From positions 1 to 54,542 of the forward strand of contig JUEF01000102.1 in NCBI GenBank assembly GCA_000802045.1: a stretch of DNA of 54,542 bases, read 5' to 3'. A program made the position numbers and the translations under genes. Of this stretch, positions 16,055 to 25,252 are shown piece after piece. How positions within the stretch are numbered: the stretch's first letter is position 1; each line of letters starts with the position of its first letter. This stretch comes from Peptococcaceae bacterium BICA1-8 (lineage in GTDB: Bacteria > Bacillota > Peptococcia > Peptococcales > BICA1-8). The notes under the pieces were generated by a model. It searched no databases and was not told the DNA's origin. It worked only from the letters and a program-made list of their open reading frames with translations.

Positions 16055-17289
16055 GACTTAACCCTCCATTTCTTATCTTTGAGGTAACAACGGAATTGCA
16101 AAAAACATGATTTCTTTTCGTTGTTCAGAGAGTCTTCCGTTAAAATGCTATTGCCTTCAATTACGGTAATTTCCGCTTGCCTGGCACTCTTACCACTGTT
16201 GCCGATTGAGCAATTGGCACCGACCTTGGCATATTCGCCAATAATCGCTTTATAAACCTTAGCATTGTTCATTATTTTTGCATTAGGGAGCAGAATAGAT
16301 TCTTCGACCTTAGCTCCTTCACCCACATATACTCCAGAGGCAACGACTGAATTTTTGATCTCTCCGAGAATAGTACAACCGTTTCCAACCAGACAATTGT
16401 TAATCCGGGCTTTAGGTCTGATATATTGCGGGGGTAGAATTTCACCATTAGAAAAAATTGGGCGATTAGAGTCAATGATGTCAAAACAGGGCTGTTCTTT
16501 CAATAATTCCATATTGGATTCATAGTAACTTTCGATGGTTCCAACATCTTGCCAATATCCTTGGAAACGGTAAGTAAAAAGCTTTTTCCCTTGTGCCAAC
16601 AGCATTGGCAGAACATTCTTCCCAAAATCATTTTCCGACTCTGACTTTCCCTCGTCTTCAATCAAGGCTTTTCTTAGCACTGACCAGGTAAAGATATAGA
16701 TTCCCATGGAAGCTAGATTTGAGTCCGGTTGTACAGGCTTTTCCATAAACTTGATAATCTGATCCTCCCCATTGGCCGTGATAATTCCAAAACGGGAAGC
16801 TTCTTCCCAAGGTACCTCTAATACCGAAATAGTCAAATCGGCATTTTTTTCTTTGTGATATGCCAGCATAGCTTCATAGTCCATGTTATAAATATGATCT
16901 CCGGAAATGATTAAGACATACTTTGGATTGTAAAAATTAATAAAGTCAATGTTCTCATATATTGCATTTGCAGTTCCTTTATACCATCGTCCACCCTCTT
17001 GTCCGACAAAGGGTGGTAAAACATGTAACCCGCCATTGGCGTTATCTAAATCCCAGGCTGAACCTATACCAATATAGGAGTTGAGTAAGGATGGTTTATA
17101 TTGGGTCAATACACCAACTGTATCAATATTTGAATTAACACAGTTGCTTAAGCTAAAGTCTATGATCCGGTATTTCCCTCCAAAGGATAAGGCGGGTTTG
17201 GCAATATCTTGGGTTAAACACCCCAAGCGACTCCCCTGTCCACCAGCTAATAACATCGCAATCCACTCTTTTTTATAAATCGACTTCAC
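16042..17289 (-). CDS. glgC: Glucose-1-phosphate adenylyltransferase catalytic subunit GlgC
   Basis: A 415-residue ADP-glucose pyrophosphorylase, the committed step of glycogen synthesis. The catalytic loop [15 protein letters not shown] is intact, followed by [20 protein letters not shown], the [11 protein letters not shown] loop and [11 protein letters not shown] (metal-binding Asp). The start is GTG at 17289; AAGGAG ends only two bases upstream, so initiation may be poor or may use a nearby codon. The C-terminal region carries hexapeptide beta-helix repeats. Confidence 0.94.
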   Translation of the reverse strand: MKSIYKKEWIAMLLAGGQGSRLGCLTQDIAKPALSFGGKYRIIDFSLSNCVNSNIDTVGVLTQYKPSLLNSYIGIGSAWDLDNANGGLHVLPPFVGQEGGRWYKGTANAIYENIDFINFYNPKYVLIISGDHIYNMDYEAMLAYHKEKNADLTISVLEVPWEEASRFGIITANGEDQIIKFMEKPVQPDSNLASMGIYIFTWSVLRKALIEDEGKSESENDFGKNVLPMLLAQGKKLFTYRFQGYWQDVGTIESYYESNMELLKEQPCFDIIDSNRPIFSNGEILPPQYIRPKARINNCLVGNGCTILGEIKNSVVASGVYVGEGAKVEESILLPNAKIMNNAKVYKAIIGEYAKVGANCSIGNSGKSARQAEITVIEGNSILTEDSLNNEKKSCFLQFRCYLKDKKWRVKSWGK

Positions 17290-17334
17290 TCTCCTTCCCC
17301 CTTCCCTTATATTCTCCTTGGTCCTTTAAATCCA

Positions 17335-19761
17335 TTATTTATTAATAGTTACTCTCCAAATTTTTTCTGCATATTCTAGGATACTACGATCACTGGAAAA
17401 AAATCCGGAACGGGCTATATTAACTAAAGACATTTGGTTCCACTTTTGCCCATTGGTATATAATTGATTCAAATTTTGATAGGCTTGAATGTAAGGACAG
17501 AAGTCCTTCAACACAAAAAATTCATCTTTTTCTCGTAATAGTGAATCATAAATTTCTTGAAATTCTCCGCCTGCTCCAGGGAAAAAGTTATTAATTAATT
17601 GATCGATAACTCTTTTTAACCGCGGATACTTATGGTATTCATCCCAAGATTTATACCCGCCTTGACGGTAGTACTCGAGGACCTCTTCTGCAGAAAGGCC
17701 AAAAATCATTATGTTTTCTTTACCAACTTCCTTTAAAATCTCCACATTGGCACCATCCAGCGTTCCAAGGGTGACAGCACCATTCATAATGAACTTCATA
17801 TTTCCCGTTCCAGACGCCTCCCGACTAGCCGTGGAAATTTGTTCACTGATATCGGCTGCGGGGTAAATTTTTTCAGCCAGCGACACATTGAAGTTTTCTA
17901 AGAAAACGACCTTCATCCGATTATTTACTGTGGGATCGTGATTGATTTTATCCGCTACGGTATTGATTAGCTTGATGACATTTTTGGCGTAATAGTAACC
18001 AGGAGCAGCCTTTCCTGCAAAAATAAAAGTCTGTGGAGGAAGAATCGTATCTTGATTTTCTTTAATGCGGTTATAACAATCCATAATCTTCAAAACATTC
18101 AGCAGTTGACGTTTATATGCATGTATCCGCTTTACATGAACATCAAAGACTGAAGAAGGATCAACTGCGATACCTTGACTTTCCAGGATATGCTTGGCTA
18201 AATTCTCTTTGTTTCTTCGTTTGACCAGAGCCAACTCTTCAAGAAAGGCAGCATCTTCCCTATAAGCTAATAATCCCTCTAGCTTTGTAGCCGTTTTTTT
18301 CCACTCTTCTCCAATAGCATTGGTTATCAAGTTGGACAGATCGGGGTTAGCATTTAAGAGAAAACGTCTATGACTGACGCCATTGGTTTTGTTATTGAAC
18401 TTATAAGGATAGACAAGGTTAAAATGGCGAAACACTTCTTTTTTTAAGATTTTAGTATGTAAAGAAGCTACCCCATTGACAGAATAACTACCAATTACCG
18501 CAAGGTTTGCCATCCAAATTTGACCATCGTGAATGACTGAAGTGGGATGTTCTATTTCTGTATTACCCGGATATTTACGCCGAATTTCTTCGCGATATCG
18601 GTGATCAATTTCTTCGACGATTAAATATATCCTCGGCAGAAGAGATTTCAACATTTCGATAGGCCATTTTTCTAAAGCTTCCGGCAAAATTGTATGATTC
18701 GTAAAGGAAATTATGTTTACAGTGATATTCCAGGCTTCCTCCCACCCCAAATCCTCATCATCGATTAAGATCCGCATCAGCTCTGGTATACAAAGGGTGG
18801 GGTGAGTATCATTGATATGAACAGCAATTTTTTTGGCTATTCCATGAATCGAATCGTATTTTTTCTTATATCTTCGGACTATAGCGCCTAAACCTGCTGC
18901 AACAAAGAAGTATTCTTGTTTTAACCTTAATTCCCGCCCTGCCTGGCTACTATCATCTGGATAAAGAATACAGGAGATGGCCTCCACTTCCGCTTTATAA
19001 CTGACAGCCTTGGAGAATTCACCACGGTTAAAAGAAGCAAAATCAAAATTTTCTACAACGGGTTCTGCACTCCAGAGTCGCAGGTTATTGATGTTTTCAT
19101 TGCTATCGTAGCTGACAATGGGAATATCGTAAGGCACGGCTAGCACGGATTCTTCATTCTCGTGGATAAATTTCAGTTTTCCATCTATCATCTCAGTTCG
19201 GATATTTCCTTTAAAGCGAACGATAACAGACTTTTCTGCCCTTCTTGTTTCCCAAGGATAACTATCTTTCAGCCAATTATCTGCTAGTTCAACTTGGCTG
19301 CCATCTATCAATTTTTGTTGGAACAGACCATATTTATAGCGGATGCCATTACCATGACCAGGAACCCCCAGGAAAGCCATGGAGTCTAGGAAGCAAGCTG
19401 CCAGCCTCCCCAATCCCCCATTTCCCAATCCGGCATCCCTTTCCTGTTGGATCAATGTTTCCAAAGAAATTCCCAGTTCTTTTAACCCTTCTCTTACCTT
19501 TTCTTGCAAGCCCAGATTCATCAGATAGTAGGATAGCAAACGTCCAATCATAAATTCCATAGAAAAGTAATAAACTTGTTTTTCCATATTTTCCGTATAG
19601 GCATTGTTGGTTGTTACACTGTCTTGGCTTATCTTGTCTCGAAGTAATAAGACCAAGGTCCGGTATTGTTCCCATGCAGTGCCTTCTGTATAAATTTTTC
19701 CTTGAATTTCAATAAATTTTTCGCAATACTCGTGTATAAACGTTTCTTTATCAGTAACCAT
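17335..19761 (-). CDS. glgP: Glycogen/alpha-glucan phosphorylase
   Basis: An 808-residue GT35 phosphorylase that releases glucose-1-phosphate from glycogen. Visible hallmarks are QERDAGLGNGGLGRLAACFL near the N-terminus, the IHAYKRQLLNVL region, and the pyridoxal-phosphate site EASGTGNMKFIMNGA with its Lys in the C-terminal third. Start ATG 19761 follows AGGGGG. It lies between glgB and glgC, so synthesis and breakdown genes are co-transcribed. Confidence 0.95.
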   Translation of the reverse strand: MVTDKETFIHEYCEKFIEIQGKIYTEGTAWEQYRTLVLLLRDKISQDSVTTNNAYTENMEKQVYYFSMEFMIGRLLSYYLMNLGLQEKVREGLKELGISLETLIQQERDAGLGNGGLGRLAACFLDSMAFLGVPGHGNGIRYKYGLFQQKLIDGSQVELADNWLKDSYPWETRRAEKSVIVRFKGNIRTEMIDGKLKFIHENEESVLAVPYDIPIVSYDSNENINNLRLWSAEPVVENFDFASFNRGEFSKAVSYKAEVEAISCILYPDDSSQAGRELRLKQEYFFVAAGLGAIVRRYKKKYDSIHGIAKKIAVHINDTHPTLCIPELMRILIDDEDLGWEEAWNITVNIISFTNHTILPEALEKWPIEMLKSLLPRIYLIVEEIDHRYREEIRRKYPGNTEIEHPTSVIHDGQIWMANLAVIGSYSVNGVASLHTKILKKEVFRHFNLVYPYKFNNKTNGVSHRRFLLNANPDLSNLITNAIGEEWKKTATKLEGLLAYREDAAFLEELALVKRRNKENLAKHILESQGIAVDPSSVFDVHVKRIHAYKRQLLNVLKIMDCYNRIKENQDTILPPQTFIFAGKAAPGYYYAKNVIKLINTVADKINHDPTVNNRMKVVFLENFNVSLAEKIYPAADISEQISTASREASGTGNMKFIMNGAVTLGTLDGANVEILKEVGKENIMIFGLSAEEVLEYYRQGGYKSWDEYHKYPRLKRVIDQLINNFFPGAGGEFQEIYDSLLREKDEFFVLKDFCPYIQAYQNLNQLYTNGQKWNQMSLVNIARSGFFSSDRSILEYAEKIWRVTINK

Positions 19762-19794
19762 ATATGGCCCCCTATGATTTTACATAATTTTATG

Positions 19795-21678
19795 TTATGC
19801 CGGCATCAGCTTAAATATAACTCCTCCCAAAGGTGGAATCGTACAAGATATAGAATTTTCTCTGTTATGCCAAGAAATGGGCTTAGTTGTGATTGCTTGG
19901 GGGTTATATCTCCCTGAGCCACCATATTTGACCTGATCGGTATTAAAAATTTCCTGATAACACCCACTTACAGGGACTCCGATCCTAAAATGCTCATATG
20001 CTCGCGGTTGAAAATTAAGAACAATAATTATAAATTCCTTTCCTTTTAGAAACCACCGGACAAAGCTAAAAATGCTTTGTTCATGGTTATCCACATCAAT
20101 CCACTCAAATCCTTTCCTTTCATGATCATCTTGCCACAGACTCTGCTCTGTTTGATACAGTCGATTGACTTCCTGTACAAACTGATGGTACTTGCTATGA
20201 GCTTCATAGTCGAGTAAAAACCAATCTAGTTCGGCATCTTCACGCCATTCAATGAATTGTCCAATTTCTCCTCCCATGAAAAGATGTTTTTTTCCTGGAT
20301 GACAGAGCAGATATAGATAGAGTGTTCGTAAACCTGCAAATTTCTGCCAAATATCTCCCGGCATTCGATTAATTAGTGAATATTTACCGTGAACCACCTC
20401 GTCATGGGAGAGTGGAAGAATATAATTTTCTGAAAAAGCATAGACCAAAGAAAAAGTAAGGAGATTATGAACGCTTTCCCGCTGAGAAAATGGAGTTTTT
20501 ACAAACTTCAAAGTATCATTCATCCAACCCATATTCCACTTGTAATTGAAGCCTAATCCACCATCGTAAGAAGGACGGGTCACTAACGGCCAATCGGTAG
20601 ACTCTTCGGCAATCATCAGAGCATAAGGATAGTGTTGGAAGACAATTCGGTTGAGAGTGCGGAGAAACTCAATAGCATCGAGGTTTTCATAACCGCCTAG
20701 CAGGTTGGTTCTTCCACAGTGCTCTTTTTTCCCGAAATTTAAAAACAACATACTAGTAACCCCGTCCACCCGTAGGCCATCAACATGAAAATATTCCAAC
20801 CAAAATAGAGCATTGGAAATGAGAAAACTCCATACTTCCGTTCTTGAAAAATCAAACTTATATGTACCCCACTGAACATGTTCTTCATCTTCAAAGAGAG
20901 CGGTTCCGTCAAATAGCGCTAAACCATGGTAGTCTTTGCAAAAATGTCCAGGTACCCAATCCATAATCACGCTAATCCCCGCCTGATGACACTGGTTAAT
21001 GAGGTACATAAGGTCATGGGGAGCTCCATAGCGGCTGGTCACCGCATAATAGCCGGTGATTTGGTATCCCCACGAACCATCAAAAGGATGTTCCATAACC
21101 GGTAGCAATTCCAAATGAGTAAAGCCCATTATGCTCAGATAGGGTACCAACTCAGCCGCCAACTGGCGATAGGTATAGAAACTCCCGTCCTCATTTCGCT
21201 TCCATGACCCCAAATGAACTTCATATATTAAAACTGGAGCATTCAGTAGTGCTTTTTGCTCTCTTAGTTCGGTCCATGCCCCATCCTGCCAAGGGTAATT
21301 TTCTATCCCATAGACCACAGAGGCTGTATTTGACCGCATTTCTGAATAAAATGCGAATGGATCGGCTTTAAGAAGTCTTTCGCCACTTGGAGTTTTTATT
21401 TCATATTTATAAACCTCACCCTCACCAATTTCTGGAATAAATAATGTCCAAACACCAGTTTCACCCTGTTTATCCATTAGATGATTTCTTCCTTGCCAGT
21501 GGTTAAAATTACCAACAACAAACACACTCATAGCATTTGGAGCCCACACAGTGAAGCGAACACCATGTGTTTGGTTCTGCTTTACCATATGAGCTCCAAA
21601 AAATTGATAACTATGAAATAACCTTCCTTTATTGAAGAGATAATACTCTTCATGGTAGATATTCTTCTCTTCAGCCAA
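19795..21678 (-). CDS. glgB: 1,4-alpha-glucan branching enzyme
   Basis: A 627-residue GH13 branching enzyme. An N-terminal CBM48 domain (about 25-115, RFTVWAPNAMSVFVVGNFN) precedes the TIM barrel, whose catalytic residues are visible: Asp305 (GLRVDGVTSM), Glu358 (MIAEES) and Asp426 (LPLSHDEVVHG). It introduces alpha-1,6 branches into glycogen. It is the first gene of the glycogen operon and starts with TTG at 21678, seven bases after GAGGTG. Confidence 0.95.
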   Translation of the reverse strand: MAEEKNIYHEEYYLFNKGRLFHSYQFFGAHMVKQNQTHGVRFTVWAPNAMSVFVVGNFNHWQGRNHLMDKQGETGVWTLFIPEIGEGEVYKYEIKTPSGERLLKADPFAFYSEMRSNTASVVYGIENYPWQDGAWTELREQKALLNAPVLIYEVHLGSWKRNEDGSFYTYRQLAAELVPYLSIMGFTHLELLPVMEHPFDGSWGYQITGYYAVTSRYGAPHDLMYLINQCHQAGISVIMDWVPGHFCKDYHGLALFDGTALFEDEEHVQWGTYKFDFSRTEVWSFLISNALFWLEYFHVDGLRVDGVTSMLFLNFGKKEHCGRTNLLGGYENLDAIEFLRTLNRIVFQHYPYALMIAEESTDWPLVTRPSYDGGLGFNYKWNMGWMNDTLKFVKTPFSQRESVHNLLTFSLVYAFSENYILPLSHDEVVHGKYSLINRMPGDIWQKFAGLRTLYLYLLCHPGKKHLFMGGEIGQFIEWREDAELDWFLLDYEAHSKYHQFVQEVNRLYQTEQSLWQDDHERKGFEWIDVDNHEQSIFSFVRWFLKGKEFIIIVLNFQPRAYEHFRIGVPVSGCYQEIFNTDQVKYGGSGRYNPQAITTKPISWHNRENSISCTIPPLGGVIFKLMPA

Positions 21679-21944
21679 GCGCTACACCTCGTTTGTTTCC
21701 CTAATTTTTGCTTAAAACGGTTATTTACTCTTTCTTAATCATAACATAAATGCTGAATTCTTTAAAAGTTATTTGGCACAATTTAACAAATATCCATGCA
21801 TTGCTTGTTCTGCTATCTGTAAAATGGATAAATTGTATGAATATATTATAAAGCTATCCTTTTTTGACTATTTAACTTGTCATAAATTATACAAATTAGA
21901 TATAATAGTTTTATTAATATTAAAAATTGAAAGAGAGTGACATC
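21679..21944. promoter_or_regulatory. Divergent glgB/yebC promoter region
   Basis: For yebC (+), TTGTCA (21877-21882), 18 bases, TATAAT (21901-21906) is a good sigma-A promoter. For glgB (-) the best candidate is TATGAT with a weak TTTAAA 17 bases upstream, around 21740-21770. No operator was recognised. Confidence 0.6.
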
Positions 21945-22664
21945 ATGGGTCGTAAGTGGAATAATATTAAAGACAAAAAAGCGTCAAAAGATGTAAATAC
22001 AAGTCGTGTATATGCCAAGTTTGGTCGCGAAATTTATGTAGCAGCAAGACAAGGAGTACCCGATCCAGAATCAAATCAGGCTTTAAGATTCGTACTCGAG
22101 CGCGCCAAAACGTACAATGTCCCGAAAACGATTATTGATCGTGCGATAGAAAAGGCAAAAGGGTCTTCAGATGAAAGCTATAACGAACTTCGTTATGAAG
22201 GCTTCGGCTCCAATGGTTCAATGGTTATCGTTGATGCACTTACAAATAACGTAAACCGTACAGCATCAGATGTACGCTATGCTATAACAAAAAACGGAGG
22301 TAGCATGGGAGTAACTGGATCTGTAGCTTATATGTTTAATGCAACAGCCGTTATTGGCCTTGAAGGCAAAACTGCGGATGAAGTCCTTGAAATATTAATG
22401 GAAGCGGATATTGATGTACGTGACATTCTAGAAGAAGACAATGCTGTCATTGTCTATGCCGAACCTGATCAGTTCCATGCTGTGCAAAATGCTTTCAAGG
22501 AAGTTGGTATAACTGAATTTACAGTTGCGGAACTAACAATGCTTGCACAAAATGAAGTAGCTCTACCTGAAAACTCTCAAGCACAATTTGAAAAAATGAT
22601 TGATGCCTTAGACGATTTAGAAGATGTTCGACAAGTATACCACAATGTGGATTTAGGTGAATAA
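21945..22664 (+). CDS. yebC: YebC/PmpR-family transcriptional/translational regulator
   Basis: A 239-residue member of the YebC/TACO1 family, starting with [16 protein letters not shown] at ATG 21945 (a TTG 18 bases upstream is less likely). The three-domain layout is evident, with the conserved [20 protein letters not shown] segment. Members bind DNA or act on ribosomes to relieve polyproline stalling; which applies here is unknown. It has its own promoter and terminator. Confidence 0.92.
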   Translation: MGRKWNNIKDKKASKDVNTSRVYAKFGREIYVAARQGVPDPESNQALRFVLERAKTYNVPKTIIDRAIEKAKGSSDESYNELRYEGFGSNGSMVIVDALTNNVNRTASDVRYAITKNGGSMGVTGSVAYMFNATAVIGLEGKTADEVLEILMEADIDVRDILEEDNAVIVYAEPDQFHAVQNAFKEVGITEFTVAELTMLAQNEVALPENSQAQFEKMIDALDDLEDVRQVYHNVDLGE

Positions 22665-22665
22665 C

Positions 22666-22698
22666 ACTAAAGGAGCAGGCCTAAATGGGTCTGCTTTT
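22666..22698 (+). terminator. Terminator of yebC
   Basis: CTAAA..AGCAGGCC pairs with GGTCTGCT.TTTAG around a TAAATG loop, with Ts at 22694-22697. It lies between convergent yebC and the histidine phosphatase gene. Confidence 0.65.
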
Positions 22699-22703
22699 AG
22701 GTT

Positions 22704-23246
22704 CTAAGGGTTCCGCTCAAAAACATATAATTTTCCGTGCTCTGCCCGGGTAAATCCTTCTCCTTTAAAACCCCGTTTTCTTAACTTGTCTTTTATTAAT
22801 CTCATAATAAAACCATGGGAAACTATTAAAATATTTAAATTGCCCTGGGTTTCAATTTCCGAAATAAATTTATCCACCCTTGTTTCAGTTTCAGATTTGG
22901 ATTCTGGTTGTGACTTATGGGCAAATAACCATCCTAATCTACCAAATGTCAGCCAGAATACGTACGATAACTTAAAATTTGTATTAATAATTGACACTAA
23001 AGGCACTTCCCTCAGGAGTACTGTAATGTAGATATCCCCTTGAAATATATGCTTTGCTGTTTCTACTGCTCTAGGCAAGTCACTACAATAACATTTATCC
23101 CATTCTTTGACCCTGCTGATGGTACTCTTGCCTAATCTTATTTTTGATAAGTCATATAACTTGACCAACTCATCAAACTCGGAAGAAGAAAGCCTTTTCT
23201 TCATGGGTAAATCTACCTCAAAATGTCTAACTAAGCCAATTTTCAT
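22704..23246 (-). CDS. Histidine phosphatase family protein (phosphoglycerate-mutase fold)
   Basis: A 180-residue protein with the catalytic LVRHFEVD motif at residues 5-12 (phospho-accepting His8), the SDLPRAVETA substrate-pocket motif, a LREVPL acidic motif and the second catalytic His in IVSHGFIM. This is a single-domain branch-2-like histidine phosphatase. The substrate (phospho-sugar, nucleotide or cobalamin precursor) cannot be predicted. It is a lone gene facing yebC. Confidence 0.88.
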   Translation of the reverse strand: MKIGLVRHFEVDLPMKKRLSSSEFDELVKLYDLSKIRLGKSTISRVKEWDKCYCSDLPRAVETAKHIFQGDIYITVLLREVPLVSIINTNFKLSYVFWLTFGRLGWLFAHKSQPESKSETETRVDKFISEIETQGNLNILIVSHGFIMRLIKDKLRKRGFKGEGFTRAEHGKLYVFERNP

Positions 23247-23405
23247 AACCCACCCTCATCACCTCTATATGTATAGAAAACTAATTTTCCCTTCATAGAA
23301 AACTCCTTTGCCATTTAGAAGGTATTTATATACTCATACCTTTTATATATTCTCTCACATAAGATGCTACAAAAAAAGCATCTTAGAACTTTTTTAATGT
23401 TGGGT

Positions 23406-23453
23406 AGGGTATCTCTAGATTAAGAGGGCTACCTCTTAATTTAGAGATAGCCC
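23406..23453 (-). terminator. Long hairpin after the hydrogenase operon
   Basis: ATCTCTAGATTAAGAGG (23411-23427) pairs with CCTCTTAATTTAGAGAT (23432-23448), 16 of 17 positions, extended by GGG/CCC. It lies just past the hydA stop. No clear U run follows on the - strand, so it may stabilise the 3' end rather than terminate. A second hairpin (23361-23384, AAGATGCT/AGCATCTT) lies 22 bases further on. Confidence 0.55.
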
Positions 23454-23461
23454 TCTTTTCT

Positions 23462-25249
23462 TTATTCATCTAGAAGTTCGTTAAACTTTCCACGCTTGGT
23501 ATAGTGGGTATGAAGAAGTTCATGAGATTTATGTCCGAGGGGTTTTTTTAGATAATCTTTATAAAGCTTCTCAATTAAAGGATTCTCGTGAGATTTTCTA
23601 AGGGCTTTACTTTCATCTTCTTTATAAATTGCTTGAAGACGCTTCAATCGGATCTCAGGATTGGTAGGCCTTGGCTGTCCACCGCCGCTTATACACCCTC
23701 CAGGACAACCCATTACCTCAATGAAATGATAAGGGGACTCTCCTATAACAATTTGATCCATAAGGAATTTCGCACCTTTTAAACCACTAGTTACGGCAAC
23801 CTTGACAGTGATGCCTTCAAGGAATTTAAATTCCTCTTTCGGATTCTCAATTAATATTTCTGCTGTTTTAATCTGCTCAAGACCAACTATTGGCATAACA
23901 TGAAGTTTAGCAAAGGGTATTTCTCTTCCCGTAATAATCTCATAAACTGTACGCAGTGCAGCTTCCATAACTCCGCCGGTTACTGCAAAAATATCTGCTG
24001 CTCCAGTTGACAAGCCTAACGGATTATCAAAAGAACCCTCGTTAAGAGTTTGGAAGTCAATACCTGCTTCCTTAATCATTCTGGCTAATTCTCTGGTTGT
24101 AAGAACCGCATCTACATTTGGAATCCCGTCGTTAAACATTTCTGGTCGAACAATTTCATATTTTTTAGCAGTACAAGGCATGATGGATACTACAAAAATA
24201 TCTTTAGGATTCATCCCCAGCTTTTCTGCATAATAGGATTTAGCTAGAGCGCCTAACATCATATGGGGGGACTTACAGCTTGAGAGATGCTTAAGCCTTT
24301 CGGGGAAGCTATGTTCTACAAATTTGATCCAGCCCGGACTACAGCTAGTAATCATAGGTAAGGTTGCGCTTCCACCCGTAAGTACCTGGGTTACACGCTG
24401 CAGGAATTCATTTCCTTCTTCGATAATAGTGAGGTCAGCAGTGAAGTTAGTATCAAATATATCATCAAAACCGAGTTGTCTTAAAGCACTTACCATTTTA
24501 CCAGTTACTAAAGTACCTGGTTCATAACTAAATTCTTCACCTAGAGCGGCCCGAATTGCAGGTGCCGTTTGAACAATAACCCGTTTACTTTTATCGAACA
24601 GGGCTTTCCAAACATTTTGAGTTGAATCTGTTTCCATTAAGGCACCTACTGGACAAACAACAGTACACTGGCCGCAGAAGGCACAGTTTACACTATTAAG
24701 AGGAAGAGCCATAGCTGGACCAATTTGGGTTTTAAAACCTCTTTGTTGAGGATTCAGTGCTCCAATTCCTTGGATTTCGTTACAAACTGTAACACATCTA
24801 CGACAAAGTATGCATTTTGAAGTATCGCGGGTAATTGAGGGAGAAGAAATATCCATTACCCCTTGGGATTTTTGTCCTTCAAAGCGATCCTCTTTAATTT
24901 GGATCTGTTCACCCAATTTTTGAAGCTCACATTTCTGATTGCGTTCACATTTCAAGCAATCTTTAGGATGGTCTGAGAGCATCAACTCAAATAATACTTT
25001 ACGGGTCTTTTTAACCCGCTCGGAATTGGTATAAACTGTCATTCCTTCCCTGACTGTTGCCATACAGGATGCTTGTAGGTTTCTCATTCCTTCTACTTCT
25101 ACAACGCAAATCCGACAGGAACCAATTTTATGGACACCTTTTAGATAGCAAAGGTTCGGAATGAGAATATTATTCTGCTTAGCTGCTTCAAGAATAGTTG
25201 TTTCCTCTGGAACAGAAATCTTTTTATTATTGATCGTTAAACTTACCAT
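23462..25249 (-). CDS. hydA: [FeFe] hydrogenase catalytic subunit HydA/HndD type
   Basis: A 595-residue catalytic subunit of a trimeric NAD(P)-linked hydrogenase. In order: a [2Fe-2S] domain (Cys34, 45, 48, 62), a His-ligated [4Fe-4S] site (HPKDCLKCERNQKC, 94-107), two ferredoxin-type [4Fe-4S] motifs (146-156 and 189-199), then the H-cluster motifs L1 TSCSPGW (301-307), L2 MPCTAKKYE (357-365) and L3 GCPGGCISGGGQ (514-525). It reduces protons or oxidises H2 and exchanges electrons with HydB. It has its own AGGAGGG site and is the last gene of hydCBA. Maturases HydEFG are not in the window. Confidence 0.96.
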   Translation of the reverse strand: MVSLTINNKKISVPEETTILEAAKQNNILIPNLCYLKGVHKIGSCRICVVEVEGMRNLQASCMATVREGMTVYTNSERVKKTRKVLFELMLSDHPKDCLKCERNQKCELQKLGEQIQIKEDRFEGQKSQGVMDISSPSITRDTSKCILCRRCVTVCNEIQGIGALNPQQRGFKTQIGPAMALPLNSVNCAFCGQCTVVCPVGALMETDSTQNVWKALFDKSKRVIVQTAPAIRAALGEEFSYEPGTLVTGKMVSALRQLGFDDIFDTNFTADLTIIEEGNEFLQRVTQVLTGGSATLPMITSCSPGWIKFVEHSFPERLKHLSSCKSPHMMLGALAKSYYAEKLGMNPKDIFVVSIMPCTAKKYEIVRPEMFNDGIPNVDAVLTTRELARMIKEAGIDFQTLNEGSFDNPLGLSTGAADIFAVTGGVMEAALRTVYEIITGREIPFAKLHVMPIVGLEQIKTAEILIENPKEEFKFLEGITVKVAVTSGLKGAKFLMDQIVIGESPYHFIEVMGCPGGCISGGGQPRPTNPEIRLKRLQAIYKEDESKALRKSHENPLIEKLYKDYLKKPLGHKSHELLHTHYTKRGKFNELLDE

Positions 25250-25252
25250 ATC

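Noticed and set aside
19245-19675. Long overlapping frames on both strands inside glgP, and similar ones elsewhere
   Set aside because: They lie within clearly conserved genes, lack ribosome-binding sites and recognisable domains, and are shadows of the real reading frames.
23361-23395. + strand terminator with T run at 23361-23395
   Set aside because: No + strand gene ends upstream of it; the histidine phosphatase and the hydrogenase genes are both on the - strand, so it was not listed as a separate terminator.
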